From NCBI RefSeq assembly GCF_004337985.1, contig NW_021940918.1:2522169-2586168 (forward strand): a stretch of 64,000 bases of DNA, given 5' to 3'. This document shows, one piece after another, positions 52,850 to 64,000 of the stretch. The DNA is from Pyricularia pennisetigena (lineage: Eukaryota; Ascomycota; Sordariomycetes; Magnaporthales; Pyriculariaceae). Each line of letters opens with the position of its first letter. The first letter of the stretch is position 1. A program made the position numbers and the translations under genes. Below the pieces are notes generated by a model. That model made no database searches, was not told where the DNA came from, and saw only the letters and a program-made list of their open reading frames with translations.

Positions 52850-54472
52850 ATGAGAAAAATGAGGAGATTATCTCGTCAAGTATCGAGGCTGCCTCGACAG
52901 GGGACGAGGTGTTTCGTCCCAAATCATAGACTATTCCACAATACCAGCTCAATAGCAGCAGCAGCAGCAGCAACACCAGCACAACCACTTGAAGCCGCAG
53001 ACTCGAATATTCAACAGTCTCCCGCTGTGCCATCCCGCCCTACAATCGCACCCAAGGCCGTTATCGACCTCAAGCATATCCGCCAGAACCCAGCATTATA
53101 CGAGCAAAACTGCGTCGAGAGGAATTACAAGGCTCAGAGCACATATCCAGCACGTATCAATGCTCTTTTCGAGCAATGGCACGAACGTCAACGTGAGGGT
53201 CGCACCCTACGCGAGCGGTCCAACCTGCTGCGCCGCCAACTGGCCAACCCATCAGCCTCCCTTACCGAAGCACCAGACTCGCGGTTCCCGGATCTTACCA
53301 AAATGTCCCGCGAGGAGTTGCTAGAGGAAGGCAAACGGCTGAAGGAGCAGCTATCATCCATTGAAGATTCAGAAGCAAACTTGGAAGATGATATGCATAG
53401 TCTCGGACTGGCACTGCCTAACTTGACTAGTACGAGTACTCCACGAGGCAGCGAACCCCTCGTTTTGAGTTACATTAATGTCGAGAATGACGACCCGACC
53501 GTGTTGCTGGAGTCGACGGGCAAGTCAGACCGAGTATGGCGCTCGCATGTCCACATAGGGTCTGAACTGGGCATAATGGACTTTGCAGGCGCGGCGACGG
53601 CGTCGGGTTGGGGATGGTACTATCTGGTGGGCGAGGGCGCGGCTCTGGAGCAGGCCTTGGTGCAGTACGCTCTGGCAGTTGCCACCCGTCATGGCTGGAC
53701 ACAGGTCAGCCCGCCATCGATAGTTTATTCCCACATAGCTGGTGCGTGTGGCTTTCAGCCCCGCGATCAAAATGGGGAGACCCAGATCTACAACTTGGCG
53801 CAGTCTGCGTCTGACGTTGAGCGGGGGCGGCCCGAGTTATGCTTGGCTGCTACGGCGGAGATTCCTCTCGCTGGAATGAAGGCCGACACACAGCTCGAGG
53901 AGCCGGAGCTTCCAATGCGTCGCGTGGCCGTGTCTCGTTGCTATCGTGCCGAGGCCGGCGCACGTGGCGTTGATACCAAAGGCCTCTACCGAGTACACGA
54001 GTTTACCAAGGTGGAAATGTTCGCGTGGACCCCACCCGACGAGTTTGAAACTACCGAGGTCTTTGATGAGATGCTCGACATTCAAACCGAAATCCTCGGG
54101 GCCCTGGGACTCAGTTGCCGTGTCCTCGAGATGCCATCCACCGATCTTGGGGCCTCAGCAACTCGCAAGAACGACATTGAGGCATTTTTCCCATCCCGCA
54201 GGCTCTTGCGGGATGACGGCTGGGGCGAAGTTACCTCGGCCAGTATCTGCACCGACTATCAGACTCGTCGCCTCGCTACCAGGGTTCGCGTTGCCGGGAA
54301 GATGACATATCCGTGGACAGTCAACGGCACTGCACTTGCTGTGCCCCGTGTTTTGGCAGCTATCCTGGAGAATGGATGGGATGAGGATTCCATGACGGTT
54401 GCAATCCCGGAGGTGCTCAGGCCATGGATGGATGGCAAAGAGAAGATCGGCCCAAAACATCGCAGGAGATGA
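52850..54472 (+). CDS. DIA4: Seryl-tRNA synthetase, mitochondrial
   Basis: This is an intronless gene of 540 codons. The Arg-rich N-terminus (MRKMRRLSRQVSRLPRQ) continues to FHNTSS and is a matrix presequence. A Gln/Ala patch follows (CAG-type codons near 52955). The long antiparallel tRNA-binding helices cover about residues 85-180. The class II core contains AATAEIPLAGM, motif 2 RRVAVSRCYRAEAGARGVDT through LYRVHEFTKVEMF, and motif 3 MTYPWTVNGTALAVPRVLAA. Filamentous fungi have separate cytosolic and mitochondrial SerRS. The presequence and divergent N-domain mark this one as mitochondrial, charging tRNA-Ser in the matrix. An in-frame ATG at 52859 is an alternative start. Confidence 0.94.
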   Translation: MRKMRRLSRQVSRLPRQGTRCFVPNHRLFHNTSSIAAAAAATPAQPLEAADSNIQQSPAVPSRPTIAPKAVIDLKHIRQNPALYEQNCVERNYKAQSTYPARINALFEQWHERQREGRTLRERSNLLRRQLANPSASLTEAPDSRFPDLTKMSREELLEEGKRLKEQLSSIEDSEANLEDDMHSLGLALPNLTSTSTPRGSEPLVLSYINVENDDPTVLLESTGKSDRVWRSHVHIGSELGIMDFAGAATASGWGWYYLVGEGAALEQALVQYALAVATRHGWTQVSPPSIVYSHIAGACGFQPRDQNGETQIYNLAQSASDVERGRPELCLAATAEIPLAGMKADTQLEEPELPMRRVAVSRCYRAEAGARGVDTKGLYRVHEFTKVEMFAWTPPDEFETTEVFDEMLDIQTEILGALGLSCRVLEMPSTDLGASATRKNDIEAFFPSRRLLRDDGWGEVTSASICTDYQTRRLATRVRVAGKMTYPWTVNGTALAVPRVLAAILENGWDEDSMTVAIPEVLRPWMDGKEKIGPKHRRR

Positions 54473-55288
54473 CGAAAGCATGGGCTACTGTTGGTATATC
54501 TTTCAATGTGTAATCACTTGTACAACATATTGGTAATATCCTCTGAAGATTTAATGGTCTTGGACTAGCAGATATTTGTAAAAATGCACCAATCAACAAC
54601 ATTAATCAAATTTGTTTGAGCTGATCGCCTTTCAAAGTCCCTGCAGAATCCGTCCTGCGATCCAAAATCCCAAAAGGTGAGATTAATACCCGCTGCCTGA
54701 ATAAATTTGATACTTACAAGCATCATTTGTCTGACAACATGCCTCAAGGCCACTTCTACTGAAAAACTCTAATCAGACTTGATTCAGATCCAGATCCAAT
54801 GTTTGTTACTGGGCAATGGCATAATGCTCGCTGAGCGAGGAATCTTAGGCCGATCTCATCGGCACCGGATACTTTCTTTTATTATTTTCTTTTTTTTCTT
54901 TTTTTTTTCAACATGTTTGATACTCACGTAATACATACGAAGTTGAAGTCGTCTGTTGTTTGAGAAACCCAGTCCATCTTGCCTCCCCCGCGTATGCAGA
55001 ACTTATCATACGCACATGCGGATCAACATGCAAACGTCGTCTGAAGCCTGAATGCCTCGTCCGAAAACGAGACAACGATGGAGACCTTCAAAAGTGATGT
55101 GCCGCAAGGGACTAAGCATATGCTAGTATCAAAGCTCCTGGTATTATAATACGATTGCTGCTGTGTCTCCTCGTCAGCCGGGTGGGCTGGCTGCGCTGGG
55201 ATGTACTAAAAACACACCGGAAAGGACAGGCCTTTTGGTGTATGAGGCAAGCAAGCCCGTCCGGTACGAACAAGCGAACCAAGACGCC
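54473..55288. other. Intergenic upstream of the flavin monooxygenase
   Basis: This gap of about 815 bp contains T-rich DNA near 54878-54908. The frame of the next gene is open upstream from about 55163 but has no ATG before 55289. No other gene is recognised. Confidence 0.55.
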
Positions 55289-57136
55289 ATGGACACTGAA
55301 GACCTCGACGTCCTCATCATCGGCGCAGGTCCGACGGGCCTGGCCCTGGCACTTGAGTTAGCCTTGCAGCAGCGGCACAGGCAGCAGCGGCAGCGGGTCA
55401 AGTTCCGCATCGTCGACCGCGAGCCGGAGCCCTCGCCTTACAGCCGCGCCCTGGTCGTTCAGCCACGAACCCTGGAGCTCCTGGCGCGGTACGGCTTTGA
55501 CGATTTCCTATCGCGAATGCTGGACAGGGGAAGGGCGGTCACGGGCATAACCTGGAGTTTCACCCCGACGCGCGAGGCCCGGTTCCAGTTCAGCGACATG
55601 GGGTCGGACGACACCGAGTTCCCGCTGTCGTTCAACGTTTCGCAGACAGAGACGGAGAGGTTCCTCATGTCCAGCCTGGAAAAGGCGCTGGGCGGCGTGT
55701 CCATGGTGGAGAGGGGGGTGGAGGCCGAGTCCGTAGTGCAGGATGCCGATGGGGCGACGGTCACGCTGGTGAAAAGGGGTGGCGGGGATGACACAGGGAC
55801 GAGGGAGACGGTCCGGTGCAAGTACGTTATCGGGGCGGACGGGGCCCACAGCATCGTCCGCAAGGCCAGCACCTCCATCACGTTTGACGGCAAAACGTAC
55901 CCTCACGATTTCATCATCTGCGACGCTTACTTGTCCGACACATATCTACCCCTGGACCGCATCCACATTAACATCCAGGGCCATTTCGTTGGCATCTTCC
56001 CCGTGGGCGGAGATGTCGTCCGCATAGCCAGCATGCGCCAACCCGGGGCCGAGCTGACCGGAGTGCCCACCCTGGAAGAGATCCAGCAGATTCTGGCAAA
56101 TACGGGCCGCCGCGGGCCTGCCATGGGCCGTCTACACGACCCGATCTGGATGACCAACTTCCGTATCCACTGTCGTTGCGCGAGTCGGTACCGAGATGGG
56201 CGGCTCTTCATAGCTGGAGACGCAGCTCACATCCATTCCCCTGTGGGTGGCCAGGGTATGAATGCATCGCTGCAGGATGCCATGAACTTGGGATGGAAAC
56301 TATCAGCCGTCTTACGCGGAGCCGCCGACGAGTCTCTGCTGGACACGTATGAGGAGGAGCGGCGGCCTATCGGACTCGACCTACTACGTACGACGGACAA
56401 CATGTTCCGGTTTTTCACTATTACGAACCGCTTTCTCATGGTCAGTGAACCCGTGCTGCCACTGTAAAACCTCAACTTACCATGAACCAATGGCTTTTTT
56501 TATGAGAGTGTTTCCAGTCCAGGTTTTTCCTCACAAGACAGAAAGGGCTGACTGAATTGACCAAATCTGCCCCCCGCCTCGTAGTGGCTGCGCGCCTTGA
56601 TCGGCCCCTGGCTCCCGCCTCTGCTGGTCGGGACCCGAGCGCGCCGCCGGCGCTTCTTCAAGTGGATAACGATGCTCAGCGTGTCGTATCGCGGGAGCAG
56701 CAGCATCGTTGCAACCGCTACCGGGTTCAAGGGCCCCGTCATGGGCGGCGACCGCGCTCCCGACGGCAAGCTCCTCGTCTCCTCCGCCGCCGTCACCGCC
56801 GAAACGATGACGACCATCACCAACCTTTACCGTCTCATTGCTGGGGTCAGGCACCATCTCGTGCTGTTCGCCGGCGAGACTGCGACCGAAGACGACTTAG
56901 TCCAGTTTGCTGCCAAAGTTGTTGCCCGCGAGGACGAGATACCGGTGGTCATGATATTTTCGGGCGATGGCGGCTCCCTGGTGCCAAAGAATGCATACCG
57001 TGACCCTGGAGCAGTCCTGCACAAGAGATATGGGTTGAGATCGAAGCCGGGCTATGTGCTGGTGCGGCCCGATCAGTACGTTGCTCACATTGGCTATCTC
57101 TCAAGCGTGGAAGAGCTAGTGGCTTCCCTGGGTTGA
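55289..57136 (+). CDS. FAD-dependent aromatic-ring monooxygenase (phenol 2-monooxygenase-like)
   Basis: Exons are 55289-56440 and 56585-57136, phase 0, giving 567 residues. The FAD-binding fold opens with VLIIGAGPTGLALALELAL. The DG motif is GADGAHSIVRK (about residue 185). The GD motif is FIAGDAAHIHSPVGGQGMN (about 308), all intact. The second exon encodes a thioredoxin-like C-terminal domain (VRPDQYVAHIG near the end), the arrangement of phenol hydroxylase and PheA/TfdB-type enzymes. These use NADPH and O2 to hydroxylate phenolic substrates. The natural substrate here is unknown. There is no signal peptide. Neighbours are housekeeping genes, so it is not in an obvious cluster. The ATG at 55289 directly precedes the flavin fold. 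Confidence 0.9.
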
Positions 57137-57893
57137 AAGTGCTCCGTCACCGAACGCCAGGTAACTCATTAGAATAAGCCGTTGCTCTGACGTTGCGACA
57201 TGGTAATATATGTACTTGTGATAAACAGAATATAATCGTTTGTGAAATTTATATGAAGATAGTCGATGAAACGCCCGCCCATATTGCTTCTAATTAAACG
57301 GCAAGAGTCTTTGCATAGTTGCAATCATGTGTTTTGCCACTTCCCCAAACGCCTGACGCAATGCAAATGAACAGGAAATACATACATGATATTCCGGAAA
57401 CTCCAAGCTTGCCCATGATTACCCCCAAGCAAACATTACTGAAGACTAGCGCCACCAAGACCGAAGAGCGTCAGGACGTTTCGGCTGCGAGCTGAATGAA
57501 ATAAAGCAAAAATAAAAACAAGAGCCAACCATTTAGAGATTGCACACATTATGGTTTAGGCGAGGTGATGAAAGCGGCAATCAAACATGCAGAAACACTG
57601 GAGAAATTCCCAGATTTGACCCATTTGCAGTCGGTGGCAAAAAGAGAATGGAAATGACGGGGCGTTCTGTCCAAAGAAATAAGATATGCCGCAGAGATTT
57701 GGTCAAAACGTTAGTGCTTCCCAGACAAAGCAGGAAGCGAAAGAGTAGGTCGAGATGAAATATAAAATGCAAAAGAGATATGCGAAGAGCCGAGGTTCAT
57801 GGCAAGCAAGTCCATCCATCAGCTCGACGTCATATACATAGGTTATACAGATGCTTGTTGGGGAGTTGGATCTCTAGACGAGGTCCGTTTTGG
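57137..57893. other. Convergent 3' flanks of the monooxygenase and SOG2
   Basis: About 760 bp of AT-rich DNA with no credible coding frame or RNA gene. Confidence 0.6.
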
Positions 57894-60800
57894 CTACAAC
57901 GCCACCCTCCCACCACCATTTTGCATGCGGAACGGGAAGGCAGACGCCATAGGTCCAGGGCCGCCTCCAAGGCCGCCCGGACTTATGACGGATGAAGATG
58001 AAGAAGCCGAATGCCCTCCCATCCTGTCATCGTTGTAGCTGGTTGCTGACGATAGAGTACTGTTAATCGAGTTGAAGCTACCACTCATTCCGCCGGAAGA
58101 ACCTGACGTAGAGGACGTGAAAGTTCCGTGGCGGGAGTGCGAATGTATCGATGATGGGCCACCCTGAGACATGAGCGCATCCGCCCGCTCAAATACGTTG
58201 CCAGTCAGCGCTGCGGCGAAGGAGCCGCTCTGTGGTGTTGCCGGCACTGTAGCTTGGGCTGCAGGGCCCAATGCGGCGCTTTGAGGTGTCATAGGAAGCT
58301 GTATGTGAGGGTTGTGATGGAGATGGTTGTGGCTCGGGTTTCCGTATTGCCCGTTCTGCTGATACTGTCGGTCACCGTTCAAACCCGCAGGGCCGTGAGG
58401 GTCCACGGCACCGCCTGGGCTAAAGATGCTGCCTCCATTAGCGTTTTGGTGCGACGTTGCCAGGCCCGGTCGAAGCCAATAGCCCCACGGCGAACGTAGG
58501 ATAAGATTCGATGCCTCCTGAATACTCTTCTGGAATGGTCGTAGGCGCATCCTCGTGTCGGCTGGTAGCGACAGTGGCTTTTCCACCTCTCTGACTTTGC
58601 TGCCAAACTCTGCCCAAGAGTCCACAAAATCGCGCACGTCATTCCAGAAAGAGCCCTGAGTCCTGATTCCGGGCTCCTTGAGCTTAATCAGCGAAAGACG
58701 CGTCTTGAGCTTCTCCGTCTGTTGGATCGTCATTGAGCACTTAGATATCAATGCCTTCCACATCTGCGACTCTCGAGTATTGCGATGCTGTATAGCAGCT
58801 TGCAGGCCGTTGGTATATTGGTGGTTAAACGCTGGCAACAGCCGCACTACCAGATCGGTCGACTTCTGCAGAGCCAAGAAGATGTTTTCAAAGATACGAT
58901 CCTCCTCGGTGAAGTCGCCCAACAGACCACGGCTGCCTGTGGAAACAAACGACTCTCCCGACCGGGGCGTGGCCGAGGAAATGGTGGCCGTGCGACCAGT
59001 CCCGTTGACGTACGGGACGCTGGAAAGCGGAACGTCAGTAGTAACCCTGAGATTGCTCGGATTATGGGTCAGGTTTCCGCGAGCCGCACTTCGGGGAATC
59101 CCGTTTGGCCTCTCTGCGGTCGGGGTGGCGGTGTTTTCGCGAGAACGTGGGCGGATGGTTCCGGAGTTCATGGCCGTGCGGCTGGCGGCTCTACGGTGTC
59201 CCTCTTCCGGAAGCACATGCGATGTCGTCACTCGTAGCTCTGTGATGCTATTGTAGAGCTGCATCATCAAGGTTCGAATATAGCGCGGGTCACCGTTGTC
59301 TATGAAAAGGTCGACATTGCTCGCAAGCAATGAGCAAACGTGCACGTAAGCGTTCACCAGGGTGATGCACGCGCGCATCACGCTCTCGTTTTCAAACTGG
59401 GACGCTCCATCCTCATCGGCCTCGTGACGTTGGATCTCCTGCTCGAGCTCCTCCACATGAGAGTTGGTGTTGTAAAAGACGATCTCAAGACTGGAGCGCT
59501 TAGCTAGCCCGTCGCTCGTCAAGCCCATGAGCATCTGGATCATGGGGTGAATCTGGAAGATGGAGTAGAGGACGCCCTTGGCAGCCTCAAGCACTGGATC
59601 GACAAACTTGGATTCGCGCCTCCGTTCGGGCAAAATCGACAGTCGACGCACGTATATCGGCCGCTGAAGTATAGATTCGGCGGGGCTGACAGGCATCTTG
59701 CCATTAAGCATTTGGCCATTGCCTTGCATCGCCGAGCCGTGACTGAGGCCACGGTAGTGCGAAAATCGGTTATTAGCCTGAGTCTCGTCAAGTGTTCCCA
59801 GCTGCTGGGCTTTTTGAGAGACGACGCCCATGCGCCGAGAACGTTCGCCGGGCCTGTCTGCTCGCGGGGTTTGCGACAAAGTTTCCGAGTTGCTTCGCAT
59901 GCGCTCGTTCACATTACCGATTGTCAAGGGCATGACCCCGGGCTTCCTTGGAGCAGTGTTCTGTTGAGATAGCCCGCGGTAGTGGGAGCGCGTAGGGATC
60001 GGGGGCGGTCCGGACCGCGCGAGAGCAGGCGATCTGAGGTCTGGCAGGCCGGCACCATTGACCCTTACGGGGAACCTCCCACTGACAACGCGCTTGATCG
60101 GAACTCTTGGTGTTTCCATGCCCTCGTTCGAATCGTCCATGCCCATTTCAGAGTCGGATCTGCTGCTGGTGTTGATCTCCAAAGCTCTCTGCTTCATGAA
60201 CTTTTTGATGTGGGCCGTGACCGTCAACTCTGTGACCTCACTCTCTTTCAGATGCCCCTCGTTAGGAGGACTTGTTGCCTGCACCTGCAGAACCTCGGGA
60301 GGTGGAAATCGAATAGGATTGCCTTCCAGCTTGATCATCTGGAGTGAGCCCATGTCCGCGAGGCAAATGGGCAGCTCTTCGATACGATTCTTTTGAACGG
60401 CAAAGACCTTCAACGAAGTCAATTTGACGATTTCAGGGGGGAGCGATTTGATTTTGTTGCGCCCCAGATCAAGGATTTCGAGACTTTTGAGATGACACAG
60501 CTGTGGAAATATGATACGAGTTAGTTCCTAGCTGTATAGGAAGAAACACAAGCAGTCCAATCCGCCAGGCATGGTCGTTGGCGCAGACTTACCGGTAGGG
60601 GGAACTCCCGGAGCTCATTGTTCCGGACGTTTAGGTAGCGCAAGGATGAGCATTCGGACCACCGGGCGGGGAACGACGATATTTTGTTGTGGGAAAGTGC
60701 TAGTCTAAGACACGGCATGGCGAGGTTGTCAGTCGATCAGTCCAGACAGATGTACATGCCATGTCGTTGGAGATGCAACACTTTGTGCCTGTACGAATGG

Positions 60801-61226
60801 GATTGTTAAGTCGGCGAAGAGGGCAACCTACCGCTCCAGTTCATGTTTTATCACGTCAACGATCTCTTCGGGAAGCTCCTGTATGTTTTTGCGGCTCAAG
60901 TCAATGGTAACGCCGGGCTTCAACTCGTTGCTGACCCCGCTGGCCTCGGCTGCCTGCGACTCGTGTTCCTTGAGCGCTTCGGCCATGGCTCGGCGCGCCA
61001 TGCCTATGACCTGGCCGGCGGAAACAGGCGGGTTCGCGGAGAGTGTCGAAGATGAGGTGGATGACATGCTGCGGGCGTTGGCGGGGATCGCGGTGGGCAT
61101 TGGAGGCAGGCTGTTGAGCGAGCCGCCACCGTTGGTCATGTTCCTTCGCCCTTGCGCAGGATTCTCGGGTAGCCCTCTGCCACCGTTGGAGAGGTTGAGG
61201 GCTGGCCTGTCGCCTGTTCGATCCAT
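57894..61226 (-). CDS. SOG2: Sog2, leucine-rich repeat protein of the RAM pathway
   Basis: Exons (minus) are 61226-60832, 60704-60593 and 60500-57894, giving 1037 residues. The first exon ends in VTIDLSRKNIQELPEEIVDV. The junction splits an Arg codon and continues LALSHNKISSFPARW, then YLNVRNNELREFPL, then LEILDLGRNKIKSLPPEIV and FAVQKNRIEELP. That makes about five leucine-rich repeats between residues 105 and 250. A long region typical of the Sog2 family follows, with helical stretches such as LDPVLEAAKG-like FVDPVLEAAKGVLYSIFQIH and QQTEKLKTRLSLIKLKEP. The last 180 residues are Gly/Ser/Asn-rich. In yeast Sog2 works with Hym1 and Kic1 upstream of the NDR kinase Cbk1 in polarity and septum separation. 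HYM1 lies in the same window. Confidence 0.93.
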
Positions 61227-64000
61227 GATTTATCAGAAGGCGGCCAGATCACGGGTCTCGATCAGGGTGGCCGAGCGGCCTCGACGGCAGGATGAGAAGC
61301 CCTCGTGGGGCGTTGGGGGTGAGCGGAAAAAGAGGTAAGAGCGGCACAGTTGAGAAGGTGTGTTTCGTGTTGGCTTTCTTTCTCCGTCTTTTGATGACTG
61401 CAGAAATTTCGTATTTTCCCTGGGTTGCTGCCTTCCTTTCCCTTTCGTATTTTTTTTTTTCCTTTCTCTTTCTTCCGTTCTATTTCTTCTGGGCGGGAGC
61501 GTTTCGATTCGATCCGGCGAATTATGCCAATTGAGGCGCGAGATTGATGAACTCGGGGTAAAATCAACCCAGGGCTGGCGTAGAAGAACAACGCGCGGCG
61601 TGACTGGCTCTGCACTTGGCAGCTTTCTTGGGCTGTAGGCGCCTTGCTTCGATCAGCGCCGAATCTTATGGGCTGATTGCCGTTCCAATGTTTTGGTTGG
61701 AACCGATTCGCTGTAGATCTCGTCTGGCCTGACCAACCTAACGCTGCGCTGTCACCGCTGTGCTACAACTTGTCTTGTCAGCCTTTGGATTGGCTGCTTG
61801 TGCATGCAGCATGCGTCCGTCTGGCAAAGGGGAAAGTACGGTACATCAAGCCACAGCTCGCACTGTACATGCTCGTCTCTTACTTATGCTTGTATGTACC
61901 TACAAGATTGTAATTTGGCTCTGCAGCTCTTGCAGCATAAAGCAGCTGTGTTTGAAAGCAAAATAATCCTCCAAAACTGAGGTGCTTTTTGATTGCGAGA
62001 AGATAATATTTTGGCCACATATAACGGGGTAACAAAAAAAACGTCCCTTTTTCCCCCGAAAGACTAAAGAACTCTTCGCCTCCTGCTTCCAGAACGAACA
62101 ACGGGGCGGTCGGCGTTACAAGGATTGGCGTTTGCCAAGCGGAAAGGGGGCTTGGATGCACTGACCACTGGGCGCGCACCAACTGAGTACTACGTAAAGC
62201 ACAGGAGTGAAGACAGTGACAAGGTTAAGCTTGCCAGTGATGTGGAGGCCACAGCCATCGCATTATAGGCTAGTTTGGCCTGGTCACCTCCATGTCAGGC
62301 CTACGAAATACTCTGTTACATTCCCGTGGCCCAAACGTTGAGTGATGAGAAGGCAAACGCCATGTCAATTCTTGAATAGGTACACAGCCACTATTTGTTC
62401 GATGCGACAAGATACTGCCAAAATTGTTATTTTGTGTAGATTCTATGTTATAATACTTCGGATAACATACATATATATGTGTATGTATATTAAGATCCAT
62501 TTGCAATTGGGGTCGTACAACGTACTGAGTAAACAAATATACGAGCCGGGCTTCTCCTGAAGCAGATGACCTAGAAAGAAACCCCCGCCTCCTTGCCATT
62601 CCATCTTAGCGTGCCGCATGTCTGCAAAGAACCATGCTCGAGTCGCCATCAGTTGCAGTTTGACCTCCCTGGTGCGTTGGCAGGGAGGTAAAATGGCAGG
62701 AACACAACACTGTCTGATGTCAATTTTGATTCGTGCCGAGGTAGGTAGCCTGTATATGCAAGCATGCCACCGAAACTTGGGAAGTCCTGGACTCCATGCT
62801 GCTATCGCACATACTACGAAGGATTCATTTGCATTGGACGGCCATTACGAAGCAGGCATGGTATACAGCTCATGACCTCATACACTCCTATGCCACTGAA
62901 CGCCGCATTCCTGGGGTTAGACGCCACCTAGAACCAATATTATGCGCATCTGCGCGAATATATATACCCTTGTAAATCGGAACAGCGTCTAAAAGCCTTT
63001 TCCGATGCATCTGAGATATTAAATGCTTAGATTCGACGAGCTGTACAGTACAATGTACTCTATGAACCCAAGTTTTTTGTGGGATGGAGAGCACCTTGTT
63101 AAAGTTGCCTATTAATAAACTTGACGTATATAAATTTTACTGCACGTTGTGATGGCCGTTGTCATTGCAAAGAGTTCGGAAGAGAAGTCGGAGAAAATAT
63201 GTGCACGAGCCTGATTGAAAAGCCTAGTTGAAAATCGTCCGTCGGTTATATTTCAATCCACAACTGTATAGAGCAAGTTCTAGACCCAATTTCTTATCCT
63301 GGCCTGGCTATTGACAAGGGAAAAGTCGTGTATTTAGCCTTTGCGACTCTGACCAAGTTGGTTTAACAGGGTAATTCCAAAAGGAGCCCAGCCAACCTAC
63401 AAGATGTGGTCCTTGCGACACTCCAAGCGGTTATTTACGTGGCCATTTAGCCGACTGTCGCGAAAACCAACATGGGACGAATGTTCACTGTACATGATAA
63501 GAAATAAGTAATGCTTCCAGACCACAATTGACTGACCGACGACCATTGGAGACGGTACACCTGCAGGTTAATTCACCTTGCGACGATTCAGTAGGAGGAG
63601 GATCAGACCGAAACGGAGTAGTGGCAGGGAGATACGCAAGCCCCAGCCATGTTTGAAACAAGCCGTTGAAACGTAGAACCCTGCTAAAGCCTCTGTTTCT
63701 ACCCATCAGGTGATTAGACGTTTCAATTCGTTGACATTAACTCATATATCTGCATCACGTGAATTACCATCCATTGCATGGAGTTCCCGGCCCGGTCCAC
63801 CCATCGTCAAAACCTTTTGTCAAGCCATTTTCCGAAGGTGGGCGACGGTACACCAGCGCGTGCGTGGCGAGGCGCATTTAGACATGCGATGACAGCGGTT
63901 TCAGTCAGTGCGAGCAGGCAGGCAGTGCAGCAATCAAACAGCAAGTAAATTTCTCACCTTGGAAACTCCGACAGATCTAGGCCTTGCGTCTGATAGTTTG
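61227..64000. other. 2.8 kb gene-free right edge
   Basis: The first 400 bp are the likely leader and promoter of SOG2, with pyrimidine-rich and T-rich DNA near 61432-61495. Beyond this I see an AT-rich TATG/TACA imperfect palindrome at about 62467-62492 and another TCACGTGA at 63755-63762. Several short frames on both strands look random in composition. No gene, tRNA or transposon could be supported. Confidence 0.5.

Overview
This window looks like nuclear DNA of a filamentous ascomycete (Pezizomycotina, most likely Sordariomycetes). The genes are split by short introns (mostly 50-130 bp) with GT...AG ends and CTAAC/CTGAC-type branch sites close to the acceptor. The protein families are fungal throughout (Hym1, Sog2, Sfi1, Rpc82, Dbp6). 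I cannot fix the genus from sequence alone. I modelled 20 protein-coding genes, joining exons by splice signals and reading-frame continuity. I found no rRNA, tRNA, CRISPR array or intact transposon.

Layout. 0.7-4.2 kb: a CmcJ/GA4-desaturase-like oxidoreductase gene with a TATA/CCAAT promoter, then an unrecognised six-exon gene. 5.2-9.8 kb: mitochondrial GrpE (MGE1) and RPB3, transcribed divergently, then the dicarboxylate carrier DIC1, whose reading frame needs a 5-nt microexon. 10.5-15.5 kb: mitochondrial PheRS, a 2.5 kb gene-free stretch holding calcineurin-response-like motifs, then calcipressin RCN1. 16.8-22.7 kb: HYM1 (MO25) and cytosolic IleRS (ILS1), divergent, with a Cpc1/Gcn4-type site between them. 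23.0-29.0 kb: a 56-residue twin-CX9C gene (NDUFAF8-like) divergent from SFI1. 29.8-36.4 kb: one very long intronless coiled-coil gene with tandem repeats. 37.7-45.3 kb: GTP/GDP carrier GGC1, Pol III subunit RPC82, complex III core protein QCR2 and ATP synthase epsilon ATP15. 46.4-54.5 kb: MAK10 (NatC), DBP6 and mitochondrial SerRS (DIA4). 55.3-61.2 kb: a phenol-hydroxylase-like flavin monooxygenase and SOG2. 61.2-64 kb: no gene seen.

Functional themes. Eight genes serve mitochondria (MGE1, DIC1, MSF1, NDUFAF8, GGC1, QCR2, ATP15, DIA4). Three encode aminoacyl-tRNA synthetases, two encode RNA polymerase subunits, and two (HYM1, SOG2) belong to the RAM/NDR-kinase morphogenesis network. The two accessory-type enzymes are at about 0.7 and 55 kb. 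The gene set is mostly conserved housekeeping. The least explained elements are the 2185-residue repeat protein, the orphan gene at 2.1-4.2 kb and the splicing oddities (5-nt microexon, 9-nt first exon, 27-T tract beside an acceptor). I saw nothing that clearly amounts to a new multi-gene system.
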